From Paroedura picta (taxonomy: Eukaryota; Chordata; Lepidosauria; Squamata; Gekkonidae), in the NCBI RefSeq assembly GCF_049243985.1, contig NC_135372.1:98261318-98325317 (forward strand): 64,000 nt of DNA, given 5' to 3'. Made by a program: the position numbers and the translations under genes. Every line of letters starts with the position of its first letter. Positions within the stretch are counted from its first letter, which is position 1. The notes below the pieces were generated by a model. The model was given only the letters and a program-made list of their open reading frames with translations. It ran no database searches and was not told the origin of the DNA. Shown here in pieces: positions 36,001 through 47,531 of the stretch.

Positions 36001-39000
36001 GCTCCTATAAGAAGTTGTTCTTGGGATTGCTGCATTTTAAATTGTAAATGGAAATCCCATTTTCAAGAAAAAGGGCCTTCATGTGGGAGAAGCAGAATCT
36101 TCTCAGAAAGTATCCATTGAGTCACAAAGTGTTTTTTGGTTGCCTGTGTAGTTAGGTTTGCTAATGGTATTGTTTGTAACATCCATGGTTGGATTTGGCT
36201 CCATTGAGCTTCTTTTATATCATTTAGGCGCACTTTAGCAGACATCATCATGGAGAAGATCACAGAAAAGCAAACAGAGGTAGAGACTGTGATGTCAGAA
36301 GTATCAGGTCGGCCCATGCCGCAGCTTGACCCACGTGTCTTAGAGGTCTATAAAGGCGTCAGAGAAGTAAGTGTGATGCTACTTTAATGCAAGTGATTAT
36401 ACACATAGTCAGATGGAGCCCATAAGGGTGGCAAGGATTGTTACAAAGATAAGTTGGAAGAGAAAATAAACTGCTTTGGGCCCCTTTTTGGGGAAAAGCA
36501 GGATATATACAAGTCTTAGTACGAGAATATTTTAAGAATCAGGGATATTAATTTTAATTCTTCATATATTCCAACTAATTAGTATTAAACTCAGCCCTGA
36601 TTAATACTTTTATTTTCACAAAATTGCATAAAAATGCAATGCCAGGATTGCATACAAAGCTGCCCCCCACCCAGTTCTGCTGTGATAAAATTAATATCCC
36701 TGAATGGTCCTTGATCTCATACAAGGTCTTGTGGACAGTAGAGACAAACCCTGGAATGAACCATCTGGTCTAACCACTTATAAACATTTTTCAAGGTTCT
36801 CTCAAAATACAGAAGTGGAAAACTGCCCAAAGCCTTCAAGATCATACCAGCATTATCCAATTGGGAGCAGATCCTTTATATCACAGAACCGGAAACATGG
36901 ACGGCAGCTGCCATGTATCAAGCAACCAGGTGGGGATGCTCTCTGTGATTGTCCTGTAGGTAATGGGTTGTATCATGCCACCCTGATCCATGAATGACAG
37001 TGCAACTGCTTGGTAGGACATATCCCACGCTGACAAAAGGAACCTTGCTTTTGAAACACTCACTCTTAAATATGGAGCAAACTTGACTATGACAAACATG
37101 AGTCATTGCAGCTTTTAAGCCAGAACCTGAAACAGAGCATGGTGCTCAAAGGGGGGGGGGGTTGTAGGAGGAAGCTAGAAGTGAAAATTCATCCTATCAT
37201 TGGTGCATACTTTCTGATACAAAAAGTCTTTGGTTTCTATTCTTCTTTATGGCACAATACCACATGGAGCTCTGTTTTTAACATACAAGCTATGTCATAA
37301 ATGAATATCACAGACTGTTAGGGATGGCTTTTTAGATAATTTTAAGCACTGCCTCACTGAAAAACATCATGCAGGCAGGTATGATAGGATATGGCAAGCT
37401 CAGTGTGAATGTTCCCTGCTTTTGATGTTGTGTGTGTTCTTTTGTTTTATTTGATAGCTGAAATAATTTTATTGTCTTAATGCTTAAATGATTTGCTGTT
37501 TGCTGCAATGTGGACCCTATCTGGGCGGGAAGGCAGCATGGAAATTGTTTAAAATAAAGAAGTGAAATGAATGGTTCAGACACTGCTCAGCTCCACAAGC
37601 AGTATAAGAAGACATACAGAATGCATATCCAACAGAAAAGGTTCTGTAGTGACTGCTCCCCTCAGTCTTATTAACTTGAGAGTATATCATGCTTTCTTTT
37701 CTCTCCACCCTTCTCCCCCTCCCCTTGTCCACTTCTGTTGCTTCTCAAGAATATTTTCATCGAACCTCAAAGAGAAGATGGCTCAGAGATTTTACAATTT
37801 GGTGCTACTCCCTCGAATCAGAGATGACATTGCTGAATATAAACGCCTCAATTTCCATCTTTACATGGCATTGAAGAAGGCCTTGTTCAAGCCTGGAGCC
37901 TGGTTCAAAGGTAGGAGAAACGAGTGTAGAATACAATCATCATTTCTGAATATAAGATTGAAAGATAGAGAGTTGCTGGTTGGGTAATTGGGTAGAGAGA
38001 CCTTTGAGAACATCTTTTGAGCATTTGCTGTTAAATTTGTCATTGTGTAACTCCTGCTTATAATAAATATACTAAATGCCAGAAGCACCCTAGAGCTGTG
38101 GTCCCCAACCCGCGGGCCGCGGCTCCTTCTTCCCTCCCCCCCCCGAAGCGAGAAGCTCGCCAGGCCGCGAGCAAATCAGCCGCCAAAGTGGCCGATTAGC
38201 TCGTGGCCCGGCAAGCTTCTCGCTTCAGGAGGGGAGGGAAGAGAAGCTTGCCGAGCCGCAAGCTAATCGGCCGCTTTAGCCGCTTTAGCGGCCGATTTGC
38301 TCGCAGCCCGGAGGGGCCAGGAGGGGAAGCGGCTGGCATGGCAGCGGCGCAAACGCGCAAACGCGCATGCGCGGACTGCCGCGCATGCACGTTTGCGCCC
38401 CTGCCAGGCACCCCTGGGCCACCCTCTCCGCCCACTACGCCGCAGCGGTCCGCAGCAAGCGGAAGCTTGCAGACCGCTGCCCTAGAGCAGGGGTAGTCAA
38501 CCTGTGGTCCTCCAGATGTTCATGGACTACATTTTGGCAGGAGCTCATGGGAATTGTAGTCTATGAACATCTGGAGGACCACAGGTTGACTACCCCTGCC
38601 CTAGAGCTCAGAAGTCAGGCTTATGATGTCATTTTTCATTAGAAACAGAACATCTTGCCATTTGAGAGAACTGTACCGTGAATGTTAGAGGAACTGAGCT
38701 GTGTCGTGGCCATTCATTTTACTTATTCTGCACATTTCTATGTTGCCTTTCCACCCAGACAGGGTCCACAGTGCAGCAAATGCCAAAACATTTCAGCATT
38801 AAAGCAACATTCAAAATAGAAGTGTGTCTAAAATATTTAAACTATAAAACAGACACACACACACTACCAAAACCAGGGAGGAGTGTCAGTAACAGCTAGT
38901 TACGAACCAAACAAAAAGGTCTTTACCTGCTAGTGGGGGACAACAGTACAGGGAGATAGAGGAATCTCCCTGAGGAGGGAGTTTCCAACATTTTGGTGCC

Positions 39001-41753
39001 ATGACCAAGATGGCTGTTTCTTGGATTGCCACCTATCTAGCCTCAGGTGGTGCGGGCACCTGAAATACAACCTTGGATGGTAACAAGAGAGGATAGGTAT
39101 CTTCTTGCAGTAGGTGGTCCAGGTTGACTGTAATGATATCATAAGACCAGCCCATTAAAGACAGCAGTATGGGTCTACAGTATCTGTAGACCTTGAAAAA
39201 TAAAATGGGGAAAAAAGTTTGATTCTTAGTAGGGATTTCCAAGTGGTTATGTGGGTGGAGAGAGGGGAAGATGGTTTGGGCCCAGCTGATTCTCCAGTTG
39301 TTGGCTCCTGATATCATGGTTCCTTATGGAAAGAGTGATTATTTTGAATAATAGCCAAACTAGACTATGGCGATGGCAGCCTCAGTTCTTGAAATATCTG
39401 CTTTAATCTGTCAGGGGACAGCAGTGGTTGCGCTGCTGTCTCCGGAACCGGTCTCAGAGGTTTGCAATAGGGGAGCAGGTATCGCACTCCTCCCATCTCC
39501 CTTGCAGGGTTCTGCAGGGAACAGTTCTCTCCCCTACTCAGTTTAATGTCTGTATGCATCCTTTGGCACAGCTGGTAAGGAATTATGGGCTGGGTTGTCC
39601 CTGACTCTGGGGAAGTCCACCTAGCCTTGACCCGGGCCAGGGCTTTTTTAGTCCTGGCCCCGACCTGTTGGAATGAGCTCCCCAATGAGCTAAGGGCCCT
39701 GATGGAGCTTTCAAAGTTCTGCAGTGCCTGTAAGACGGAGCTCTTCCATCAGGTCTTTGGTTGAGGCTGGGCTGGCAAAGATCTAGGCTCCCCACCTTGA
39801 GCAAATTAGATCAACATGGATCCCTTGACCCCCTCCCCCATGCGTTGTCTGTCTGTTTGAGCTGGGGGAGGGTAAGTTGGCCTCTGCTGTCTGGAATCGG
39901 CTGTTTTAGATGTAATGAGGTTATGGTTTTATGTGGGGTTAATACACTGTTAACCACCATGAGCTGATTTTGTGGGAGTGACGGGATACAAGTTGAATAA
40001 TGAATAAATTAAATAAATAGAGATTTGGGGGAATGGCTGAAGACCTATGGGGCCCCTATTTACATTTCACCACCTCTATCATTGAGTAAAATATAGTTGA
40101 ATAAGCCAAGTGCCTGTGGCATTTTCCTTTTAACTAGTCTTCAGTATCAGAAAGGAGTCTGAATGGGAGAAAACTGCCTGAGGGGAGGTACTGTAGGTAC
40201 TGCACAATGTCCTCTGAACCATGCACCCCTTTTGCTCTTCAGTCCAATCCCCAACATGGGATCAGAGCTATTTTATATTTATGTGAAATGGTCTGTACTG
40301 TCTTGATCCTGTATGACTTATTCTCTTAGGCTTGGAAGCATTATTCCATTTGCATTACCAGACTGTGCTGTGGTATTCATTATACCTGCTTTTCCATGTT
40401 CTGAAGCATCTACAGCATACCTGGCTGTTTTATTTGTATTCTTTTTCTGGCAGACCTTTCAGATGCCAAATTATGTCATTGCTGAGTCTTTAAAAAATAA
40501 TTTTAGCTCTTATGTCAATTAGTTTTGTAATGTTTTAAAGAATAGATACATAAATTAACCACTCCTGCTTTTCTCCCCAGGGATCCTTATCCCCTTGTGT
40601 GAATCAGGAACATGTACACTGAGAGAAGCCATAATTGTGGGCAGCATTATTACACAATGCTCTATCCCCGTTCTTCACTCTGGGTAAGGTGGAATGGGAG
40701 TGGGCTAATATGAGGGTGGGAGGGAACTAAAACTAGAGTTATGAGATTACCCCTCCTTCTCACGTATCTCTAGTTAGCTTGGATCATAAAAGGTTTTGAA
40801 GGGCACTGTGGTATCTTTGGAAGCATCGTAATCTGTTCCTGCTATAGAATATTTCCAGAAATCATACTCAGGGCATAGCATGAGTACAAAAGCAGTCATA
40901 TAAAGCCTACCTGCTATTCTATGGACATTACCTTAAAACGGGTCCTCAACCCCCGGTACCGGGCCACGAAGGCCATGGTACCGGGCCGCTAGCGGCCGCG
41001 CCTGCCTCCCCCTCACAGCGAGAGGGGGGGAAGAGGCAGGCGCGGCCGCCGGCACGCCAGCGACGCAAACGCGCACACGCGGAGCTGCCGCGCATGCATG
41101 TTTGCGCCCCCTGCTGGTGAAAACGCGCACGCGTTACAGCTCTGCGCATGCGCGTTAGCGCCACCTAGTGGCGAAAACGCATATGCACGGTTACTGCGCG
41201 TGCATGTTTATGTGCGGCGGCGGCAGCCGGGCCGCTGGCTCTCTCCCACCCTCGGAGGCGGTCCCCAACTACAAGAAGGTTGGGGCCTGCTACCTTAAAA
41301 GATTTTGTTTTTATGGCACCTTTTCTTTGCTTATTTTAAGACCTAGAAGATCAGTCTGTGAGCCGCTGCAAACCTCTCCTTTCTGTGTCTTCTGCTTTCT
41401 GCAGGGCTGCTATGTTAAAGATTGCTGAGATGGAGTATAGTGGTGCCAACAGCATCTTCCTCCGCCTGCTCATTGACAAGAAGTATGCCTTGCCCTTCCG
41501 TGTTGTAGATGCTCTAGTCTTCCACTTCCTAGCCTTCAGGACTGACCAACGCAACTTGCCTGTTCTGTGGCACCAGTGTCTTTTGACCTTTGTCCAGCGT
41601 TACAAAGAAGACCTTTCCTCAGAGCAAAAGGAAGGCCTCTTGGAGCTGCTCAGACTCCAGAGCCATCCCCAGATCTCCCCAGAGATCCGCAGGGAACTGG
41701 TGAATTCCAAATGTCGGGATGTGGAGGGAATGCAGCCGAAGGCAATGGAATGA
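33077..41753 (+). CDS. BYSL: BYSL, bystin, 40S ribosome biogenesis factor (complete, 7 coding exons)
   Basis: Bystin (yeast Enp1 orthologue) acts in the nucleolus and cytoplasm in 40S subunit maturation. The coding exons are 33077-33338, 34239-34401, 36237-36366, 36796-36929, 37750-37910, 40581-40683 and 41405-41753. They total 1302 nt, or 433 codons plus TGA (human is 437 aa). All junctions are GT-AG and the phases agree. The N-terminus is basic and low-complexity ([12 protein letters not shown]) with [20 protein letters not shown]. Exon 2 has an acidic stretch then [11 protein letters not shown]. Exons 3-7 encode the conserved bystin domain, including [102 protein letters not shown] and [20 protein letters not shown]. 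Exon 7 ends in a diverged tail. The ATG fits the family N-terminus. Introns hold hAT elements, a 5S-like fragment and an inverted repeat, and none interrupts an exon. Confidence 0.98.
33624..33700 (-). repeat. 5S rRNA-derived fragment
   Basis: The plus strand reads CCTGGGCGGTCTCC, TATCCAAGTAGTAACCAG, CCCTGCTTAGCTTCC and ATCTGTTGAGATCAGGCT, the reverse complement of the central and 3' two-thirds of vertebrate 5S rRNA with several mismatches. The 5' part is missing. It is probably a 5S-headed SINE or a 5S pseudogene in BYSL intron 1, not a working gene. Confidence 0.75.
33801..33985. repeat. Long imperfect inverted repeat in BYSL intron 1
   Basis: The arms are 33801-33869 and 33924-33985, with a spacer of 54 bases. 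Both carry AGAGAAACAGACCTATCCAC / GTGGATAGGTCTGTTTCTCT and AGGACATTTTT / AAAAATGTCCT. Identity over the arms is about 90 percent. The transcript could fold into a stem of about 60 bp. Confidence 0.85.
34870..35091. mobile_element. hAT MITE, CpG-rich subfamily B
   Basis: Ends are CAGTGGTCCCCAACCTTT and AGGTTGGGGACCATTG, with perfect 8-bp duplications CCTTAAGT at 34862-34869 and 35092-35099. It is a reverse-orientation relative of 26157-26491 but has only one copy of the 32-bp unit. It lies in BYSL intron 2. Confidence 0.95.
35092..36236. other. BYSL intron 2, nothing certain
   Basis: Near 35940-36010 a GGGAGCAAACTTA...AAGTATGCCC stretch recalls the AAGTCCCATTGA-type palindromic repeat. Otherwise no element or exon was recognised. 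Confidence 0.35.
37360..37575 (+). mobile_element. LINE 3' tail fragment
   Basis: It ends GGACCCTATCTGGGCGGGAA GGCAGCATGGAAATT then AATAAAGAAGTGAAATGAATG. The same tail appears in reverse at 38700. It is probably an L2/CR1-clade 3' UTR in BYSL intron 4. Confidence 0.55.
38096..38479. mobile_element. hAT MITE, CpG-rich subfamily C
   Basis: The ends CTGTGGTCCCCAACC and CAGCGGTCTGCAAGC (reverse complement at the right) are flanked by CCCTAGAG at 38088-38095 and 38480-38487. It shares the GAAGCGAGAAGCTCGCCAGG interior with 30605-31045 and has a perfect CGCGCATGCGCG at 38362-38373. It lies in BYSL intron 5. Confidence 0.93.
38488..38598. mobile_element. Palindromic hAT MITE, CAGGGGTAGTCAACC family
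   Basis: It is 111 bases and nearly a perfect hairpin: CAGGGGTAGTCAACCTGTGG at the left and its complement at the right. The flanks are CCCTAGAG at 38480-38487 (shared with the preceding element) and 38599-38606. The family is widespread in squamates. Confidence 0.95.
38700..39350 (-). mobile_element. LINE 3' UTR remnant
   Basis: The left end reads TTGCCTTTCCACCCAGACAG GGTCC, the reverse complement of the tail at 37575. The rest continues as a decayed 3' region. Confidence 0.45.
39600..40019 (+). mobile_element. L2-type LINE 3' end
   Basis: CCAGGGCTTTTTTAGTCCTG, GACCTGTTGGAATGAGCTCC and the AATGAATAAATTAAATAAAT tail match the 3' region of the L2 copies at 29187 and 54141. It lies in BYSL intron 5. 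Confidence 0.7.
40939..41292. mobile_element. hAT MITE, CpG-rich subfamily D
   Basis: The left end CGGGTCCTCAACCCCCGG and right end GGTTGGGGCCTGCTA are flanked by perfect CCTTAAAA duplications at 40931-40938 and 41293-41300. It has tandem-like units with GCGCATGCGCG (41144-41154) and CTCF-core-like motifs on the minus strand at 41104-41117 and 41158-41171. It lies 112 bases before BYSL exon 7 and is an inverted relative of 56044-56410. Confidence 0.93.
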
Positions 41754-42170
41754 TTGGAAGATATGAAAAAGAGCTCCCCCCCCCCAGAATGTTTAACTGT
41801 AGTGACTATGCTTACAGTGGAGTTTCAAGGTGAAGGCAGCTGAGTTGAGTTGACCTTGCAGCTGTAGCAAATTGTTGAATGAACATGTTTACATCTCTGA
41901 GTTTGACAAGTGTTCCTTATGCAAAGATGGAAGTATTTGTAATTTTCTTCCAACTGGTTGCTCATTTGTGTTGGGATTCCTGTCTCCACCCTCCCACTTA
42001 TTAAACCCTTTCCTGGTAGAGTTATAACATTCTTTGTGGCTTTTTGGCCAGCAAGGACTGTAATTAACTTTTTTCCTTTTAAGATACTGGTGGATGGATG
42101 CCCTAAAAGAATGCTTTAACAAGGATCAGCTGTTGGGCTCCTATTCAATAAAGAAGAAATCAGCTTGCAT
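41754..42170 (+). other. BYSL: BYSL 3' UTR and poly(A) signal
   Basis: A canonical AATAAA at 42147-42152 lies about 395 bases after the BYSL stop. It is the first plus-strand hexamer downstream and is followed by a TTGCATGTAAG stretch, so cleavage is likely near 42170. The interval is free of recognisable repeats. Confidence 0.65.
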
Positions 42171-43544
42171 GTAAGAATCCTAGAAATCAACAGAGTTGCA
42201 GTCACATGGTAGAATAGAGCTTGGATTATCAACAATTTACCCTCAAAAACAGGGAAGGTCAATTGGCCTATCAGTAATGCTTTCCTGTTTTCTTTATTGC
42301 CCACCAGTTCAGAGATGAAGCCTGGCATACCGACCTTGCCAAGGTTCTTGAAATCTCTCGCCTATCCCCATGCTGAGGGAAGGGTAGCAGCTCTGCTTGG
42401 AAATGCTTGATACAGGCTCCCACCCATGATGACTCCCATTTGTTCTGCTCTGCTTCTCAGTTAGGCAGTCAGCCACCTCTTTCAGTTCTGAAAGGGTATG
42501 GCCCGACTCACTGGGTGAAAGAAGAGGCCTTGCACAGCAAAGCCCTGTAAGAAGAATCAATCACTTAGCACAATCCAAGCTGTTTCCGTGAGCAAGCCCT
42601 TAGAAAATCACTGATGTCAATCTCACCTGGTGTCCTGTTTTATTAATTGTGTATCCAGCCTTTATGTTTAATGCTCGCAGTGACTGACGGTCTGAGGATG
42701 GCACAGGCGTGGGACCACTTACTCTCCCCAGGCTGGGAGACAGAGCTCTGCAGTGTCCAGAAGAGGGTAGGAGGCGCTACACCAGGGGATCCCACCTGCG
42801 ATGGGTGGGGGCAGGGGCACACCACTGCTAGTGACCCCAGGCAATTTAGCAGCAGGGAGTGGAGGGTCCTGCCGTAATGGACAGGAACAGGCTGCTGGGC
42901 AACAACCTTGGAATGGCCCACTGTGGCTTGAAAGAGCCGCGCCTGACCGGGGCTGAGGTAGGGAAACGGGGGACGGGGACAAGCCCCACTTACTGTACGC
43001 AATGTCCTTCCTGGCCACAGCAGAGGGGGTGGGAGAGCATGCCAGAAGGAGAAGAGGCTGAGAAAAGCAGGACTCTAGTGGAGGTTTGTCCCTGCCAGCC
43101 CGGTCAGAGGCTTGGGGCGGGCTGAAGTGGGGGGAGCAGCCACGCTGCCCAGAGCCAACCAAGGGGGCCAATGAGGGGAACAACGAAGGGGACAAGGAAG
43201 AAGAGAAACAGGCTGATGCTGAGGGCTGCAGGAAGCGAACACTGGGTGAAAGAGGGTGGAGCTAGAGTTATAAGGGATTGGACAAGGGGGAAAGGGAAGA
43301 TAAAAGGGACATGTGTGAAGGGGAAGGGGATGGAAAATGGCAGAAAGGTGGAGGCAATACTTGCTGTAATGGTGTGGAAATCAACACTGAATTGGAAGAT
43401 TAATATGTGGTGGTCAGTACTGTACGAGTTCCAGGATGGCAAAGGGTGTCAGAGGGCAACCCATCCCACCCTGGCGCATCACACTGATGAAGATCAAAGT
43501 TGTTTCAGTAACAGGTAAAAACAGCTTTCTTTCAAGCTGATGGC
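42171..43544. other. BYSL downstream DNA, GC-rich unclassified block
   Basis: From about 42640 to 43300 the sequence is GC-rich but CpG-poor and gives several chance frames. It may be an old repeat, but I found no ends, protein fragments or exon signals. Confidence 0.35.
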
Positions 43545-44063
43545 AATTGATGTACATCTTATTTCTACTCTATAAATCTGTGGTGGAGCCTCATTTGGAA
43601 TGTGTGCAATGGTGTTCAGTGTATCTCTGAAAGAACATCCTAGAGCTAGAAAGTGTTCAGAAGAAGGCACCCAAGATGATTAAGAGGTTGGAGTACCTTT
43701 TCTTTGAAGGGTCTGGGCCTTGACATTTTAGAAAAATGACAGCTGGGGGGGCATGATAACAGGTTTATATAACTGCATGGGGTAGAGAGATCAGACAACC
43801 CTTTTCTCCTTCCAAAATACTAGAACTAGAGGTGCAAGGTGATGGGTTATACGTTCAGGATGAAAAAGGAATATTACTACTTTACACATGAAATTTTCTG
43901 ACAGAAGGTGAATACCTGCATGAGGAGACAACATCACAGGAAGGCCTCAGCCTCTATGCCCTGTTGGCCCTCCATAGTAACTGGTTGGCCATTACATGAG
44001 ACAAGATGCTGGACAGGATAGGCCCTTGGTCTGATCCAGAGGGATCTTGCTGTGTTCTGAAGG
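43545..44063 (+). mobile_element. CR1-type LINE, 3' part
   Basis: The nucleotide text follows the CR1 C-terminal region: CTCTATAAATCTGTGGTGGAGCC, CCTCATTTGGAATGTGTGCA, CCAAGATGATTAAGAGGTTGG and ending CAAGATGCTGGACAGGATAGG, CCTTGGTCTGATCCAG. The frame is decayed and the 5' end truncated. Confidence 0.85.
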
Positions 44064-46003
44064 TGAATGTCCTTTAGCCCTTGCATCTATGGGTTTGATT
44101 ATCGTAAGGATAACTCAGAGGCTAGCTGGTGGGACTTTATAGAGCCAGGGGAAGGAATGTCTGTCCCTAAGCAGCTTGACTTGAAATGATTATGCCCCCT
44201 TCAAGTGAAAAACTTTACAGTACCTGATTTAGGCTCATACAGTGGCTGGTGGATTCCATTTTGGTAAAGATGAAGTTTCTAGACGTAAAGACGTTTCAAC
44301 TTATCAGAATGTGTAGTACCATCGTAGTATCATAACTAAGGATCCATTATTGTCTTCTCTTCCTTTTCCATGAAATCTGCTGTTAAGCTTCATTGAGGCT
44401 GAGTGTTTGGCTTTTTTTTTTTTTTTTGGCAGTACTTTCTTAAACAGAGTTATGCCCCTCTAAGCCGATTAAAGTAATTGAGTCAGGGCAGATCTGCTTA
44501 GGATATCATAAGACTTTTTTTGCTACTGGCACAGCTCCACCAGTAATTGTACATGCTACTTTGTTAAGGCGCACACTACTATGACACTAGAGAAAGTATT
44601 TCATTTAAATATGTATGCGGCATTAAGAACTTTGTCACTAGAGCCTCGTCTCAGAAAACATATACACTGAGCCCAGTTTTTCCCATTTTAATTACTATTT
44701 TTTTAATAGCATTTGCCCCTTTAAAATCTGGTGTGTTTTTTTTCATTGTGTCTTTGAAGCTCTAGAAAAAGACAACTTTGGTTATTAAAATGTTGGCTAA
44801 TGCAGCTGTTAAAAGGATAGCTCTGGTGCAGGGGAAGTTAGCAACCCTAGTTCTTGTGGCTTGTATTTTCCTCCAGCTTCTAGATGTGCAAAATGTCTTG
44901 AGCTCCAGTCCTGAGGACAAACCATTGGAACACATACTCTGATGCCATCCTTAGTAATTAACACTGCAATCCTAAGAAAAATTGTAACCTATTATGTCCA
45001 TTGAAGTCAGTGTCCTGAGAAGCATATCTCAGGATTGCACTGTAGTCCCCTTGTACTAATTGGCTAATTAAAATTGTAACATTGGCGCATGAATTAAAGC
45101 AATAAAACTTAAAGGTATGGAAGGAGAAGCGTTCTTAGTTGTACAAATGTTCTGCCTGGGCACAAGAATGAAATAAAATGCTTTTTTAAGAAACAAGAAT
45201 GGAGGAAAAGGCCTTGCTACTTGTTTGGGATTCATAGCCAAAACTAGGGGTAAGTTCATGGCACAGAGTAAAGGACATGCTCGATGTGGGGATGGCTAGC
45301 ATTTCTCTGTCTTCACAACCAGAAAGCAGCAAACAATACTGAGCCTGACAGACAAATATAATTCTGTATAACACTATTTTATGATCCAGCCAGATGTCTG
45401 CTATTGTCTGTTTTTTTACAGATGTCTAATGTATCGTTGACCCAGGCATCTACAGAAGGAGATAGAGATTTCCATAGTTGTAAAAAGATTTGCTTAGCAA
45501 CTAAGGTTTGGATTCAAAATATGTGGTATTTCAAGTGTGCCCAGAGATGGTATATATCCTAGGACTAGATTATTGACTATGAAATCTAAGCAACTAATGT
45601 CAGATTGATCTTGAATATAGCCTCCTGCCAGAAATGTGTGAGTTAGTGGTCTGCAGACCCCTGCCTCAAATATCAGTGATTTCTGGTATTCCCAAATCCT
45701 GATAGTTGTATGGTATTTGTATTTGGAAATCCAATTTTTTTTCTAGTCTCCATAGGGTATAATGGATAATGATTCAGAATTATAATGGAGAATGATTCAA
45801 GGTTATTTGGGGCTCTGTGGAATGGCTTTTTTTTTTTGAGGTAGAAGCACCAAATTTGCAATATAGCTGCTGGTACCTCTTTTCAAAAAACAATCAAGTG
45901 TCAAAAAGATTGAACCAGGGGATCCAATTCTATTGGTCCACAAAAAGGTGGTTTTAGTGGAGCAGGGGAAAAGGGGTTTAAAGGGTTCATAATCCATTTA
46001 AAA
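44064..46003. other. Intergenic DNA, small palindromic repeat at 44962-45049
   Basis: The segment from ACTGCAATCCTAAG to AGGATTGCACTGTAG is an imperfect inverted repeat of the AATCCTA...TAGGATTGC type common in reptiles. There is a T-rich run near 44411-44427. No gene was seen. Confidence 0.45.
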
Positions 46004-46222
46004 GAGCCTCTTGTGGCGCAGAGTGGTAAGGCAGCAGACATGCAGTCTGAAGCTCTGCCCATGAGGCTGGGAGTTCAGTCCCAGCAGCCAGCTCAAGGTT
46101 GACTCAGCCTTCCATCCTTCCGAAGTCGGTAAAATGAGTACCCAGCTTGCTGGGGGGTAAACGGTAATGACTGGGGAAGGCATGACCCGGTGCTTGCACC
46201 GGGGATACCTTAACCTTTAATT
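46004..46222 (+). mobile_element. Sauria-type SINE with an internal deletion
   Basis: The head and tail are as in the other copies, but the segment from CTGGCAAACCACC to GGGTCAGA is missing (about 70 bases), joining GGGGAAGGCA to TGACCCGGTGC. A short CATTTAAAA duplication lies at 45995-46003 and 46223-46231. Confidence 0.9.
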
Positions 46223-46915
46223 CATTTAAAATGCCTTCTCCAAGTCATGCGTGAACTCTGAAGGCGTTTAAAAGGCTTGTATTCTCTTTAAATACATCCA
46301 AACTGTGAGTTCACCTGGAAGGCCGATAAAGGGACTGCAACTCTGTTGAGGCCGGGAAACAAACATCTGGAAAATGCTGACCTCCCTACCCACAAAGCAA
46401 CAGTGCACCATCTGCAAAAACACTAATTGCCAAATAGAATCGGGCTTCCTCTACAAGGATTTTGAGAAGGATATAAAGTTATAAATGCCATTTTCAGGAT
46501 TTTTCTGGGGTGACCATTTTGGATGGCCAAAATTCAGCCGCAGTCTATATCTAGCTGAAAGAATAGCTGGAGAATTCTGATACGGTATTTTTAATATGTT
46601 TTCAGTTCAGATTTCTCCAAATGCACACCCCTAAACTGTGATTTTAGGGCAATTCTAAAACATGAATGAGGTTAGCTCCAGGCTGCCAGCAGTGCCCACA
46701 GGAATCGTTCTCAGTGAAACCAACAAGATAAAACTTAGTAGGGTACCAGCACACTTGTGAGTTTTTTTTGGATAAGCCTTCGTTGTAAGTCCAGAGAGGC
46801 AGATTTAATGACAGTTAGTGTAGTTTGTTGTTGGGTCAGTTGACTTTGAACTCTAAATTCCACTGGGAGCAGGTGTAATCCAAATTAAATTAGGATGGGA
46901 TTAGGTGAAACAGTA

Positions 46916-47205
46916 AAGAGACTCTTGTGGCACAGAGTGGTAAGGCAGCAGACATGCAGTCTGAAAGCTCTGCCCATGAGGCTTGGGAGTTCAATCCCAG
47001 CAGCCGGCTCAAGGTTGACTCAGCCTTCCATCCTTCCGAGGTCGGTAAAATGAGTACCCAGCTTGCTGGGGGGTAAACAGTAATGACTGGGGAAGGCACT
47101 GGCAAACCACCCCATATTGAGTCTGCCATGAGAACACTAGAGGGCGTCACCTCAAGGGTCAGACATGACTCGGTGCTTGCACAGGGGATACCTTTACCTT
47201 TACAT
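46916..47205 (+). mobile_element. Sauria-type SINE, full length
   Basis: The tRNA-like head, Bov-B-like body and ACCTTTACCTTTACA tail are all present. A perfect 15-bp duplication TTAGGTGAAACAGTA lies at 46901-46915 and 47206-47220. Confidence 0.94.
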
Positions 47206-47531
47206 TTAGGTGAAACAGTAGGAGTGTTTCCAAGGCTGTAAAAGCTTCTAGTCTCAGAAGACACTGTTTCATGTGTACACATTGCCAACTGACCATGGAT
47301 GGGCAAAATGTCAAATGGTAGTCATCCCCTGGTCCAGTTAGCTAAGTGTATTAACCCACCAGAGAGCAATTGCCTCTGAAAAATGACTTTATTCTCTATC
47401 CTAATTTTTCCCCAAATTGTTAGATCCCTTGGATATTATTGAGAATTACCTGTTGAGCCTGAATCTAAATTTTCAGCCCACAATATTTCCCACTGAAATC
47501 AATGGAAATACAAATGTAATCGTATACATGG

